Shown: positions 36,901 to 48,458 of the stretch, in pieces
Position numbering within the stretch: position 1 is the first letter of the stretch
Layout: every line of letters starts with the position of its first letter
DNA from: Pulicaria dysenterica
Taxonomy: Eukaryota > Streptophyta > Magnoliopsida > Asterales > Asteraceae
DNA: 64,000 bases
Reading direction: 5' to 3'
Assembly: GCA_947179395.2 (NCBI GenBank)
Contig: OX359292.1
Coordinates: 29,690,390 to 29,754,389, forward strand
Notes under the pieces: generated by a model
Seen by the model: only the letters and a program-made list of their open reading frames with translations
Told to the model about the DNA's origin: nothing
Database searches by the model: none
Translations under genes and position numbers: made by a program

Positions 36901-37800
36901 CTCTACAATCGGATCATTACCATCCATTAACATAATTAGTTCCGCCGGAAAAATATTAGCCTCAACATCTGTTTCAGTTTCAATTTTGTATACTTTCTGC
37001 ATGATATATATAGTAGGCAGAGGATCATCATCTCTCCTAGATATCTCAGTTGGATGGCGAAGCATCATCCGTTGAACGATCATAGATAAGAATCTAGGAT
37101 ATGGCAGAAATTTCTTTGCCTTAGTTGGGATTTATTTTTGATGGACAACCTTATGTAGATCTTGAAAAATTATGGAAGCATAGTCAATGTGCCAGTGTTT
37201 GACCATAGCAACTAGGATTTGAAATGGATTGTAGCATCCACCATCAACTCCCTTTGAAATGTTGGTCAGACATCTATTGATAATTGTATACAAGGTCTGC
37301 CAGATAAGAAGCAGATTAGATCTTTTAAAGTGAGCCATCTTGGTAAGTTCACCATTGTAGCCCAAATCTCTGACATGAAGTAAGATGCTCTTTTTAGTTG
37401 GACTTGGATCAAACTTTTTCTTGTGAGCATAAGTTATTGCCTCATATGGAAGTTTCAAGATTCTCCAAGGTTGATCAACATTGAATGAGAAGTTAAATGT
37501 TTCAATGGTTCCTGATATTAATTGTTCACCCTCAGCATCAGTAGTAGTATACATTGTGTTCCAGAGTTGTTGCACATAAACCTCGGGAATATGAGGTTCC
37601 TCACCATCAGCTATTGGGTTGTAAGAAAAGATGTGTCTCAATGGGTGGGATTCAACTAGTTCAGAAATTATAGAGAATTGAGTGCCTGTGACTAAGAAAT
37701 TAAAGCAATGGTTGTTCAAAAAGGAAGGAAGGTAATTTGCACGAGGAAACAAGAAGTTAGAAGGCACAAAAGCAGGGTTTGAGGGGTTAGCCATCTGCAT
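33955..37800 (-). pseudogene. SIRE-B post-pol ORF (env-position protein)
   Basis: From ATG 37800 (or 37794) to about 33955 this decayed ORF is collinear with 19467-23807. Shared blocks in the same order: YVQQLWNT and VRDLGYNGELTKMAHFKRS (SIRE-A: YVQQFWRT, IREMGYDGELTRKNQFKRT); acidic Ser/Thr-rich middle; IRGLDGNP; GFVTPP; a coiled-coil region; a basic block, HEGEKRLK; an EMFPPSPG motif; and a helical C-terminus. In-frame stops occur near 37130, 36790 and 36640-36660. At about 35170 and again between 34750 and 34410 the frame shifts. Sequence identity to SIRE-A is low outside these blocks. No signal peptide or membrane span is evident. Function unknown. Confidence 0.75.
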
Positions 37801-39219
37801 AACCACAAGAATACCCAAGGTTAATGATCAAACATTCAACAGATAAAGGAAATTAACAAGTGTTCCTCCTTTTGAAAAAATTTGATTTTGAAAAATTTTG
37901 AAAAATTTGCGAGTCTTTATTCGGAATTGGCAATTCCGAATAAAACTCAAGTACTATTCCGAACAAAAATGTACAATTCCGAAGAAAAATGTTTCCTTGA
38001 ATTCCGAACAAAAACCTCAATTCCTATGAAAGTACAATTCCGAAGAAAATCTTTGATTCCGAAAAAAACATGAATTCCGATAAAATCATGAATTCCGAAC
38101 AACTGAGAATTCCGAACAAACCAAAGAGTAGGAATTCCGAAAAAAATCTTTGATTTTGAAGAAAACATGAATTTCGATAAAATCATGAATTCCGATAAAA
38201 TCATGAATTCCGAATAAACAATTTGTGATTCTCATCAAGTTATGAAACATTCGGATTTCATGAATTCCGAATAATTCATCACTGTGTTCTATCCAGAAAC
38301 CAATCAAACCCAGATTTTTAAAAGCAAAAATTTGACACTATTGACCACAAACCAGTCTACCCAGAACCCTTTTAGACACTTTTTGTTCTTGACCCAACCA
38401 CAAACATTATGAAATAGCATGCCTTTTCTACATTGTAAGTCGTAAAACAGAAAACTTGCAAACATACGAAGAACAGATAATCACATACTCTCAAAACAGA
38501 TAATGACAAAATTAACTTCACGAATACACAAATAACAGTCGAACTAAGCATGGAGTCAAACTTATGAAGCAAACAAACTATCAATAAAGCATATACAGAT
38601 GAAAATTCATCTCGCAACCTAGGGTTTTCTAGTTCACAGATCTACAACATGGAAAATTATACAAAGATGTAATGGAAAAGGAGTATACCACTGAATTCGC
38701 AATTTAAAATGGAAGTAGATCTGAGAAAACCAACACCTTTCGCAAACTTTTTGAAAATTAGAGGAAAGGTCGTCGTTTGAGAGAGAAAGAGTGAAATTCC
38801 GAACAAAAAGTCAAAATTCTGATAAAATCTTGATTTTAAACACTGAACATTGTTCGGAAAACATCAATTCCGAGCAAAAAACACAAAATTTGTTCGGAAT
38901 GTATGAATTCCGACAAAACTTTATTCGGAATTGGTGAATTCCTTACAATTTTGTTCGAAATATGAGAATTCCTAACAATTTGTTCGGAATTGTGAGATTC
39001 CGAAGAAAATCCAACTTGAACAATTTTTAAATTTTCACTCTCTTGACCTTTTTAACCAATAATAAACAAAAGAAAACATAAAACTCCCCCTCAAATCAAG
39101 CCTCAATTTGAGAAAGAAGCAAAAAATCTATTTTTAAAAAAAAATTTTGCACATGTTTTTGAAATTTCAGATAAAATCATACAAAAGTATAGAAATACTC
39201 CCCCTACAAGGATGAATTC
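37801..39219 (-). other. SIRE-B spacer between pol and post-pol ORF, AATTCCGAA clusters and PPT-like tracts
   Basis: Two clusters of AATTCCGAA/TTCGGAATT motifs lie at about 37917-38285 (around 14 copies) and 38795-39005 (around 9). Two purine tracts, minus strand TGTAGGGGGAGTA (near 39197) and TTTGAGGGGGAGTT (near 39085), sit just after pol, as in SIRE-A. No ORF is supported. Confidence 0.8.
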
Positions 39220-42200
39220 TCAGTAATTCAACACTTGTATATACAGATAAACTCCAACTCGACTCAAGAACCGCTCCTGTACACATGAACACATATCGTG
39301 AAATACCTGTTTAGACCAGTATAAGCCAGAAGTGCTCTTTCTATCAATCATACAACCTGCATAGTCAGAATCAGAAAAAGTTGTTAAATTGAAATCTGAA
39401 TCTCTTCGATACCACAGACCAAGATCTGAAGTACCTTTAAGATAACGAAAAATACGTTTAACAGTTAACAAGTGAGATTCTTTAGGATTTGACTGAAACC
39501 TCGCACAAAGACATGTTGAAAACATTATATCTGGTCTACTAGCCGTTAAATATAACAAAGACTCGATCATACCACGAAAGGTTTTAGAATCAACTGATTT
39601 TCCATCAGGATCATCAAACAATTTTGTTTTGACTGCCATGGGAGTTGGCATTGAAGAACAATCAGACATATCAAAACGTTTTAACAAATCTCTGATATTT
39701 TTTGCCTGGTTTAAAAAAATCCCATGACTAAATTGTGAAATTTGCAATCCAAGGAAAAAATTAACTTCCCCCATCATGCTCATTTCGAAACGTTCTTTCA
39801 TAGTATTAGCAAAGTCATCACCATATTTAGGGCTAGTTGAACCAAAAATAATATCGTCAACATATATTTGTACTAATATGTAGTCCGTGCCCAGTTGTTT
39901 CTTGAACAGAGTAGTGTCTGTTTTGCCTTTAACATATCCTTTGCTCAACAAATAATCCGACTATTCGTCATACCAAGCTCTCGGGGCTTGTTTCAAACCG
40001 TATAACGCCTTGTCAAGAATATAAACATCGTGAGGCCTCTTGGGATCCACAAAACCTTCAGGTTGACCAACATACACCTCTTCTTTGAGTTTACCATTAA
40101 GAAAAGCTGTCTTTACGTCCATCTGGAAAACCTTAATGTTTTTAAAGGCAGCAAAGGCAAGAAAAAGTCTAATAGCCTCTATTCACGCTACAGGGGCAAA
40201 TGTCTCGTCATAATCAATACCTTCCTGTTGATTATACCCCTTAGCCACAAGCCTTGCTTTGTTGCGGACTACTACTCCATCAGAATCTTTCTTATTTTTG
40301 AATATCCATTTAGTTCCAACAACTGATTTTCCTTCTAGTTTGGGAACTAAACGCCACACTTTCAATCTTTCAAATTGATTTAATTCTTCTTGCATTGCTA
40401 TAACCCAGTCCAGATCAGCTAATGCTTCAGAAACCCTCGTGGGCTCAATCATACTCAGAAAACTGGAATTAAGACATTCGTTAGCAGTCGCAGAGCGCGT
40501 TCGAACACCGGCGTCCAAACTGCCTATTACTTGAGTCTCAGGATGATTTCTCAGCCAAACATGCTCGGGGGAACGCACCTGGATGAACTCATCAATTTGT
40601 GGAATATCCGTTGCAAGATGATTAATCATCTCATTTTGTGCAAACGGATTAACTATTTCATCTGTTGCAGCAGGTGGAGTTGTCCTTTGAATAGTGAAAG
40701 GACTGTTTGTCACCTCAAATTCTGAACTCTCTGGATCAGTTTCTTGTACAACAGATGAAGTTGTGATACTTAGAGATTCGTGCTATACAGGTTCAGTCAT
40801 GTTGACAGTAACAGAAGAAGTATCATTTGATTTAAAAAATTCAAACATAAAATCTAAATTGATATCCTCATTCTGAATATTAGGAGATTGATTTTCTTGA
40901 TAAACAAGATTTTTGGAAGTGGAAGGTTTAACTGTCAAAGAATTTAAATTCACTAAATCATCAAACGTAACATTTATGCTTTCTACAATGATGTTAGTTC
41001 TCCGATTTAGAATTCTGAAAGCCTTTTTATCAGTTGAGTATCAAAGAAAAATTCCCTCGTCTGCTTTTGGATCAAACTTAGAAAGTTTTTCTGATTCATT
41101 CAGAAGAAAGCACCTATTACCAAATACATGAAAGTATTTGATATTAGGCACTACTCTGTTACACAGCTCGTAAGGAGTCTTATTAAAATGACGATGAATT
41201 AAGGATCTGTTTTGTGTGTAGCGGGCAGTATTGACAGCATCAGCCCACTATGATGGTGGAAGTTTAGAGTATTGCGGCATCGTCCTCGCAGCTTCAACCA
41301 AAGTTCTATTCTTGCGTTTGACCACTCCATTTTGTTCTGGAGTGTATGCTGTAGAAAATTGATGAACAATCCCTTCAGAATCCAAATAAGAATCTAGAGT
41401 CCTATTTTTAAATTCTGTTCCATTATCAGTCCTTATCGCTTTCACAGGTTGACCTTGTTGAGTCTTGTGATTGGTCAGAAACAAGATGATTTGTTGTGAA
41501 ACTTCACTCTTGTGACTGATGAAACGAACCCATGTGTATCGCGAATAGTCATCCACCATCACCAGAATATATCGCTTAGCATTTCTGGACTGCACCTTCA
41601 TTGGTCCACAGAGGTGCATATGAATCAACTGCAGGGGAGCTGTTATTGCTAAAATCTGCATAACCTTGTGAGGTACTCGTTTTAATTTCCCTAACTCACA
41701 GTCCTTGCAAAGATGATCTTTTTCAAATTTCAGTTTCGGAAGACCCCTGACCAAATTCCCATTGACAAGCTTATTTATGTTCTTGAAGTTGAGTTGAGAT
41801 AACTTTTTATGCCATGACCAGTTCAAATCTGATGCAGCTTTGGATAGTAAACAAACAGAAGAACTTGATCCTTTTCCAGACAAATCTATTGTATACAGAT
41901 TAGACTTTCTGTTTCCACCCAGTATCTCTGTCCCTTCTTCTGTCCTCAAAGAACAAGACTTCTTTTTAAACATGCCTTTGTCACAGAACTGACCGATACT
42001 GAACAGATTGTGTCCTAACCCCTCAACATAAGAAACTTTTTCGATACGCACATTTCCCGTCTTTAGTACATCATGCCCGAGAATGAGGGCAACCTGGTCA
42101 TTCCAAAACTTAACATTGCCGGAGTATTTTCCAATAAAGTCTTTGAGAAAACCTTTATCTCCGGTCATATGTTTGGTGCATCCTGAATCCATGTACCAAA

Positions 42201-42246
42201 GATGGTTCTTCTGTACATGGAAAAGAATGGTGATGTCCTTACCCAT
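39220..42246 (-). pseudogene. pol: SIRE-B pol: protease, integrase, RT, partial RNase H
   Basis: One frame runs from the protease motif (HLWYMDSGCTKHMTG) through integrase (WHKKLSQLNF, CKDCELGK, HMHLCGP where the family has HMDLCGP, RTDNGTEF, GVVKRKNRT where the family has Glu), a Ser/Thr-rich linker, RT (MQEELNQFERLKVWRLVP, DETFAPVA, IYVDDIIFGS) to an RNase H that breaks off after CMIDRKSTSG. The later RNase H motifs and the domain end are absent, so a deletion is likely. About six stops (e.g. near 41247, 40182 and 39962) but no frameshift are seen. The Asp-to-His and Glu-to-Lys changes in integrase would remove catalytic residues. Confidence 0.88.
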
Positions 42247-42353
42247 CGTGAAATGGGATTAGGCAAGTTAGCAGCACAAACATTGGAAATAACAAATTCA
42301 ATTAAGACAGGTTCAGTTTTCTTAACTTGTTTAATTATCCATGTCTTATGTGT

Positions 42354-44344
42354 TTATGATGGTGATGGAATGAATGACTTAAACTTTGAATTGTTTAAGA
42401 AAGAAGATTTTGTGTGAACGGCATCATGGTTTGATTTGAATGCTGGCTTCTTCAAGCCGTTGTTCATTGATGGCACATGCTTAGTATGATTCTTCATTGC
42501 ATGAGCTTTGTTTGGAACAGATGAGGAGGTTTGTGAAAATTTGGAGTTATTAACATGATGTGAATGCTTCTTCGGAATATGTGAATGAAAGTTAGAAAAT
42601 GATTGTGAAACAGACGGTTTGGACTTGTTGTTAACAAGTTTTTGTTGACGTGCAAGTTTCTCCATTTCCAAATTTTGTTGTTTCTCTCTTCGTTCAGAAG
42701 CATTCACTCTGTGCATTACCTGAAGATGCTCCTCCCATTGTCTAGGTAGCATTGGTAGATTGCGAATTGCATACTTACGAAGAAAGAATCGCAATTCACT
42801 CTTTTTCGTCCACTGGTGAATGATGTAACCTTTTCGATTCACAAACCAAGTAAATACCAAACCCTCATCAGGATTTCTCCAATTTGGTACTCATTTGTAT
42901 CCATTATTCATTCGTTCTTGATGATAAGAACATGAATTGACACAATGTCCTTCAAGACAACCATTGCTTACACAAAAAGTTTCAATTCTATTTGATGCTT
43001 GTTTTGGAATATCAGTTTTAATTTTCCAAGCATACAGAGAATTACAATTTGAAGTACAAATCTATTTATGAATACGACAAAATGTTGGAATGAAGTTTTG
43101 TTTTCTCAAACGTGAACTGCTTTTTGACTTTTTCAGCACCTCCTTTGACTTCACATGTATCTTCTTTTGCTTTTCTGCAAGGGTCGCTCAACGCTTCACA
43201 TGTTTGTCTCCTCCTTTGGGCATATTATTTCCTGAAGAAACTTGTTGTTTGATTTTATCTGGTTTAGAACCAACATGAGAAGATTTGTTAGCTTTTTGGT
43301 TAATGTTGAAAAGTACACAAGAAGTGTATGTAGATGAAGAATGTGATTGTGATGTTGAATACTTTGTCCCTGATGTTGAGCCTTTCTCACGGATGCTGTT
43401 GGAATCACAAAATTGATTGCATTTATGCGCTACAAATTCTCTACACGTTTTTGGGCATGTAGGAATCTTGACACCCCAACCGAGATCTACTTCATCTTGA
43501 AGTCTTTTGATTTTCTCATCACGCAATTGTTTTTCAAGTTCATAAGAAACAAGTTGTGGTACACGTACATGTGCACAATCCAAACTTTCTTTGTGAACAA
43601 AAGTGGTTTCATTTGCTTGGTTCACTTTGTTTTTCAAATCTGTGCACAATTGAGAGATAACTACCTCTTGTTGCTTCATTGTCTGTTGTGCTTGTATCAA
43701 CTTATCAGAAAATTCATGAACTTGTTGCTTCAAAACATCATTTTCAAGTTGAAGTTGCATCACAAAATCAGAGTGAAAATTATCTTGTGCAGCGGAAGAC
43801 TCAATAAGTGTTTGTGACAACTTATCTTGCAAAATTAGATTTTCTAACTCAAGCATGATGTTGTTAATTACATAGCGTGTTTCAAGAATTTCCTGTCTGC
43901 ATTGTAATTCCATGTGAGGAATGTACACACGCGGTGCATATGAAGTGACTGGTTGTTTAGGTGTTTGAAAAATGGAACATTCTGATCGAAAAACAGATTT
44001 GGATTTGAAATTCGTTCCTTCGTTTGCTGCATATGACTCATTGAGTCTGTTATAATTAAAAGATGTTTGACATTTGGTGGTTGTGTTGCATTTGAACGCT
44101 TCCTCTTGTTTAACTTCTTCTTCGCCAACAAATATCATCTTTTGAGTCAAACCAAGATTCATTCTTTCATCCTGTCATCATACCCTAAGCCTTTATATTT
44201 ATTTCTGGTGTCCCGTGTAAGACTTTTAAAAATGGTGTGACGAGTTGTGGGTTTCTTTTTGACAACCTCTTCAAGATTTTGCACCTTTGTTTGCAAATTT
44301 ATTTTCTCTTGCATGATCAAATTCAGATTAATTTCAGCACTCAA
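42354..44344 (-). pseudogene. gag: SIRE-B gag, coiled-coil C-terminal region
   Basis: Includes MIFVGEEEVKQEEAF, YIPHMELQCRQEILE, a long coiled-coil-like stretch (VMQLQLENDVLKQQVHEF and on) and a basic Ser/Asn/Lys/His-rich end before the protease. It is homologous to the gag tail of SIRE-A (12974-14640). Frames change near 44160 and near 42900, and several stops interrupt it. Confidence 0.75.
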
Positions 44345-45722
44345 CTTTGCAGCATTTAAATCATGAACTTTTCGTTCTGTTTCTTGTTGAATGTGAATCG
44401 GTTCTTATTCTTTTTGTTGTATGACTTGTTGAAGTTGATTCAGTTGTGATGTGTGTTTAGAAGTGACTGCTTGATTCATTTTAAAATTCAGATTTTGTGC
44501 TGGTAATTTCTTGTTCTTAGCAGTAAGTGTTTGAACCTAATTAACAAGTGTCATGATGTGATCAGCAGAAATATTAGAGTGATTGAAATGTACCTTATCA
44601 GCAGTAGTCTCTGATTCAGTTGAAAGAGAATTTGTGCTGGATGTACTTTCATCTGCTTCAGCTTCACTTTCATAATCACTTTCCTCATCAGTTTCATCAA
44701 ATTTAGCCATGAACCCAGTATCAGCCCCATCAATTACCACATCCTTAGTTTCGTCAGCAATCACAGTCTCAACTTCATCATCACTATCACCATCACTTTC
44801 TTCAAATTAAAATTCCTCAACTTTGGCCATAAGAACAAACTGAGCATGAACCTCATTGTCTTCATCACTTTCATCTATATCTAATAGGAACTGATCTTCT
44901 TCAGCTAGAAGAAATGTTCCACTGTTCCTATTCTTGATCAAATTTAGTTTGTCCTTATAATATTCTGAGTCTTTGACCTTCGGCTTCTTACAATCTTTGA
45001 TTACATGACCAGTGCTACCACAGTTGTAGCATTTCATTGGTTGAGAAGATTGAATTTTCCTTTCATACCTCTTCTCCAAGTTCACCGCATCATTCCTTTG
45101 ATATTTATCATCTCTCCTTCAAGATCCAGAAGTAAATCTTTGACGGTTGTTTGTCTTTGACTTAGAGAATTGGTTCTGTAACATGTTTGTCACATATGCT
45201 ACAGCCTGCATGACCTTTTCATTGTCAGATGTTTCTTCAGGTTCAGATTCAGATGTTTCAGTCTCTGGAATCTGTTTAAGCTTTTGAGACTTTGCTAAGG
45301 ATCTGCTTTTCCTCTCATTGACCATTAAGGCAAGTGGATCAATATTCTCCTTTTGTGAGCCCACACCAACTTCATCCTGGTATTGATTTAGTTCTTCAAA
45401 AATCATATGGTGTGTGACCTTGTTGAGAACTTTTTGGTTCATTTATCGGTAGATAGCCACTTGTGTCTTCCACTCAGGTCCTAAAGAGTTTAGGAACCTG
45501 GTATTCTTGGTTAGATCAGAATAGTTGTCTAACTTCTTATTTCTCAAATCATTTAGTAGCTTGCAGAATCTGTTATAGGTGTCTATTAGAGTTTCACCTT
45601 CCCTAGCTCGGAAGTGATCAAAAGCATTAACCAAAGTGGTTTCTTTAATCCAAACACCTGATTCTGTTCCATCCATCTGCTTTTGAATTTCATCCCATAT
45701 CTCCTTTGCTGTGTTCAGACCA

Positions 45723-45731
45723 TTTACTTTA
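45723..45731. repeat. MULE target duplication, left (TTTACTTTA)
   Basis: Identical to 46949-46957. Confidence 0.92.
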
Positions 45732-46948
45732 GGGTTAATAATGGAAAAAACCTCCAACTCTACTTTACTTTTTGGTTTAAACCTTAATCTTTGTTTTTAC
45801 ATGATTTAAACCTTAAACTTTATTTTATTTTTGGTTTAAACCTTAAACTTCATTTTACTTTTGGTTTAAACCTTAAACTTTATTTCTAAATGATTTAAAC
45901 CTTAAACTTTATTTTATTTTTGGTTTAAACCTTAAACTTTAATTTACTTTTGGTTTAAACCTTAAACTTTAAATATATTTCTACTAGGTTAGATACCCGT
46001 GTATTACACGGGTTGATTCAAAAAATAATAAAATATCAATAAATATTAAATAGTTATAAATTACTAAATGATAATTTATAAAGGATGAATAACATAAATT
46101 TTAATAAGATATGTTAAAATAGTAAACAGATTTGTAGAGGATCTCCTCATAGTTACATACTTACATCTTGCAAAGTTTGATTGGAGATTACCTTTATTCT
46201 CTCAAATTCAGTTTAATATACTATGTATATTCATCTAGTATTATTTCATGATATAGTTTAAAAAATTGCAACCCCGTTGATCTGAAAAAAAGAGACTAAA
46301 ATATATCATTTATAACACATTCTTAGATTTTGATGAGTGATCCGGACTTACCTGTCGCTCTATACATTAAAACCAATCCAGATTCTCGTGTGATTATAAT
46401 TCTTATTTTTTTTATATAACATTAATAAAAAATAACATAAGTAAAAAGAACAGGAGGACGACGACGGGACCAAGGGTAGCGACTGACGACTACGACGGGA
46501 CCAAGAGCAGCGCCGTTCGCCCTTGGTCCCGTCGTGGGCTTCGCCCTTGGTTCTGTCGTCGGCTTCGCCCCTGGTCTCGTCGTCAGCTTTGCCGTTCACT
46601 GCCCTTGGTCCCGTCGTTGATTTCGCCGCCGCTCCCCTTTTATGCTCTAAATGTTTTACAAATGGTGTGTTAAGGATAGATGAGGTAGCCAGTTGAATAG
46701 GTTGTAGGTTTACTTTTTACCAATTTTAATAAGTAAATGAAAGTTTATGGGTTAAGTAGAAATATATTTAAAGTTTAAGGTTTAAATCATTTAGAGAAAA
46801 AGTTTAAGGTTTAAACCAAAAGTAAAATAAAGTTTAAGGTTTAAACCAAAAATAAAATAAAGTTTAAGGTTTAAATCATGTAAAAACAAAGATTAAGGTT
46901 TAAACCAAAAAGTAAAGCAAAGTTTGAGGTTTTTTCCATTATTAACCC
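45732..46948. mobile_element. Mutator-like (MULE) non-autonomous element, 1,217 bp
   Basis: Perfect 9-bp duplications flank it. Its terminal inverted repeats start GGGTTAATAATGG and extend about 190-250 bp, built from ~30-bp subrepeats containing GGTTTAAACC. Long arms and a 9-bp duplication fit Mutator. No transposase is visible. The interior holds a GC-rich patch (46450-46625) with inverted copies of CCCTTGGTCCCGTCGT and a Helitron-like end at 45984. The gag of SIRE-B is interrupted exactly here. Confidence 0.88.
45984..46012 (-). mobile_element. Helitron-like 3' terminus inside the MULE
   Basis: On the minus strand an ACCCGTGTAATACACGGGT hairpin is followed by ATCTAACCTAGT, and CTAG falls exactly where the two MULE arms stop matching. 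This suggests a Helitron insertion inside the arm junction. The 5' end was not located. Confidence 0.4.
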
Positions 46949-46957
46949 TTTACTTTA
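46949..46957. repeat. MULE target duplication, right (TTTACTTTA)
   Basis: Identical to 45723-45731. Confidence 0.92.
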
Positions 46958-47179
46958 ATGTAAAATTCAGCAGACAGACCATGTTTCAAGTAGTACTTGG
47001 CCTTCTGGTCAGCAGTAGCCCTCAACTTCTCATCAGCTTAATATTCACCGGGACGTTTAAAAACCCCATTACCCTCCTTGATACTTAATTTCACCAGTTC
47101 ACTGTATTTCTCATTATTCTCAATAAAATCCATGAACCTATACTTCCATACGTTATACTTCACTGTATGTACTCATCTT

Positions 47180-48220
47180 CCTGATCGATATCTGAAAAGA
47201 TTCTTTAAAATTGCAAAAAAATTTCTAAGTAATTGAAATTCCGAATAACAGAATTCCGAATGTACAAATTCCGAATAACTCGAATTCCGGATGAATCAAA
47301 TTCCGAGTGTTTTCAATTCCGAAGAAACCTCAATTCTGATCAAATTCACAATTTCGAATAATAACAATTCCGATCAAATTCTCAACTCCGAAGAATAACA
47401 ATTCCGATCAATTTCTCAATTCCGAAGAATAATAATTCCGATAAAATTCACAATTCCTAAGAAGAACAATTCCGATCAAATTCACAATTCCCAAGAATAA
47501 CAATTCCGAGTACTTTTGAATTCCGATCAAACTCAATTCCGAAGAATGATAATTCCGAGCAAATTCACAATTCCGATTAAAATTTATCCTGAATAAGGAA
47601 ATTCCTAGCAACTTTTATACGGAATGAAGAAATTCCGAGCAAAATCTATCGAGAATGAAGAAATTCCGAGCAACTTTTATACGGAATGAGAAGATTCCGA
47701 CTAAAATCTATTCGGAATTAATCAAATTTCAACACTTTCTATTCGGAATATATGAATTCCGATTGATTCAAGCTGAATTAAGAACAACTCAAGTCTGAAA
47801 TTCCGAACAACTCATTATTTCAAACAGAAATTTTGATTTTTCAACAAAAATGATTCCAATCTATCCAATATCTTCCAGAATGGTTCGCAATAGCCCAAGA
47901 ATCAACCCTAATCCATAAAAACAATCACTTAAACACAAGAATTCGGAATTTCGATCAAATTTTCCCAAGAACTTCGAACTTCTTCACTTCAAATTAATCC
48001 CAATTGTGTTGTTAGAATCTTCCAAATGATTATCAACGAAGGTTTGGGTGTAGATTATGCTTCTAAACAATCACAAATCAATCAATTAACTCCATCAGAT
48101 CTTCAAATTTAATGTGAAGGCCGAGAATGAGTTTTTCTTGAAAATTCTTGAAAATTCAATCAATTGTTGAACCTTTGATGCTGTAATTGCAGTTTCTATC
48201 TCGAATCCAATCAGAGTTTG
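47180..48220 (-). other. SIRE-B 5' leader with dense AATTCCGAA motif cluster
   Basis: Between primer site and gag. From about 47220 to 47830 some 35 copies of AATTCCGA or close variants occur every 10-25 bp, a few in the reverse sense (TTCGGAATT, e.g. near 47700-47760). The rest (47830-48220) is non-repetitive. No ORF is supported. Confidence 0.85.
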
Positions 48221-48232
48221 GCTCTGATACCA
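48221..48232 (-). promoter_or_regulatory. Primer binding site, SIRE-B
   Basis: Minus strand TGGTATCAGAGC, extended by CAAACTC, two bases from the 5' LTR. Confidence 0.92.
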
Positions 48233-48234
48233 GT

Positions 48235-48453
48235 TGAAAGGTATTTGATGAGTACAATATGAATCAAAGTAGAGAGAATATGATAAAACACCTTAAAGTG
48301 TGTGTTTCTATATTGATCACAATGGAAAGGTTACATAGAAGTCAAACAATACAAGTATATATACCTTTGACCTATACAAGATATCTAAGGTATATATTAA
48401 TCATTTAAGCACAAAACATAGACTAGATTACAAACACATATTTGAATCTAACA
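48235..48453 (-). repeat. 5' LTR of SIRE-B (219 bp)
   Basis: Starts TGAAAGG and ends CTAACA on the plus strand. A TATATATAC run, the likely promoter, lies in an 11-bp inverted pair, ATATATACCTT (48357-48367) and AAGGTATATAT (48387-48397). Confidence 0.93.
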
Positions 48454-48458
48454 AAAAG
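48454..48458. repeat. Target site duplication of SIRE-B, right (AAAAG)
   Basis: Identical to 33590-33594. Copia C coding sequence resumes directly after it. Confidence 0.9.

Larger units (their letters stand above)
44345..47170 (-). pseudogene. gag: SIRE-B gag, capsid and zinc knuckle, split by a MULE
   Basis: The N-terminal part lies at about 47170-46958 (WKYRFMDFIE, ATADQKAKYYLKHGL); the frame then meets the Mutator-like insertion and resumes at 45731 (KVNGLNTAKEIWDEIQKQM, DTYNRFCKLLNDLRN). A canonical CCHC knuckle (CYNCGSTGHVIKDC) sits near 45030, followed by an acidic Glu/Asp/Ser region to about 44540. Stops include one in the N-terminal part (near 47040) and one at about 45440. Domain content is UBN2-type copia gag. 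Confidence 0.82.
33595..48453 (-). mobile_element. SIRE/Maximus-type copia element B, complete, nested in copia C
   Basis: A 14.86-kb minus-strand element with two LTRs, perfect AAAAG duplication, PBS, leader, gag, pol, spacer, post-pol ORF and PPT. By eye the LTRs differ by four substitutions and one indel in about 219 bp, implying a young insertion. All coding regions are nevertheless broken, so it probably moved as a defective copy using proteins from elsewhere, or decayed quickly. It is itself interrupted by a Mutator-like element in gag. Confidence 0.92.

Noticed and set aside
42202..43817. Plus-strand reading frames with hydrophobic stretches opposite SIRE-B gag
   Set aside because: Antisense shadows of a Lys/Gln/Asn-rich coiled-coil region; hydrophobic residues come from reverse-complement codons.
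46360..46599. 79-codon reading frame with DDxTKGEA repeats inside the MULE
   Set aside because: It follows the inverted GC-rich repeats; no support as a gene beyond possible captured sequence.
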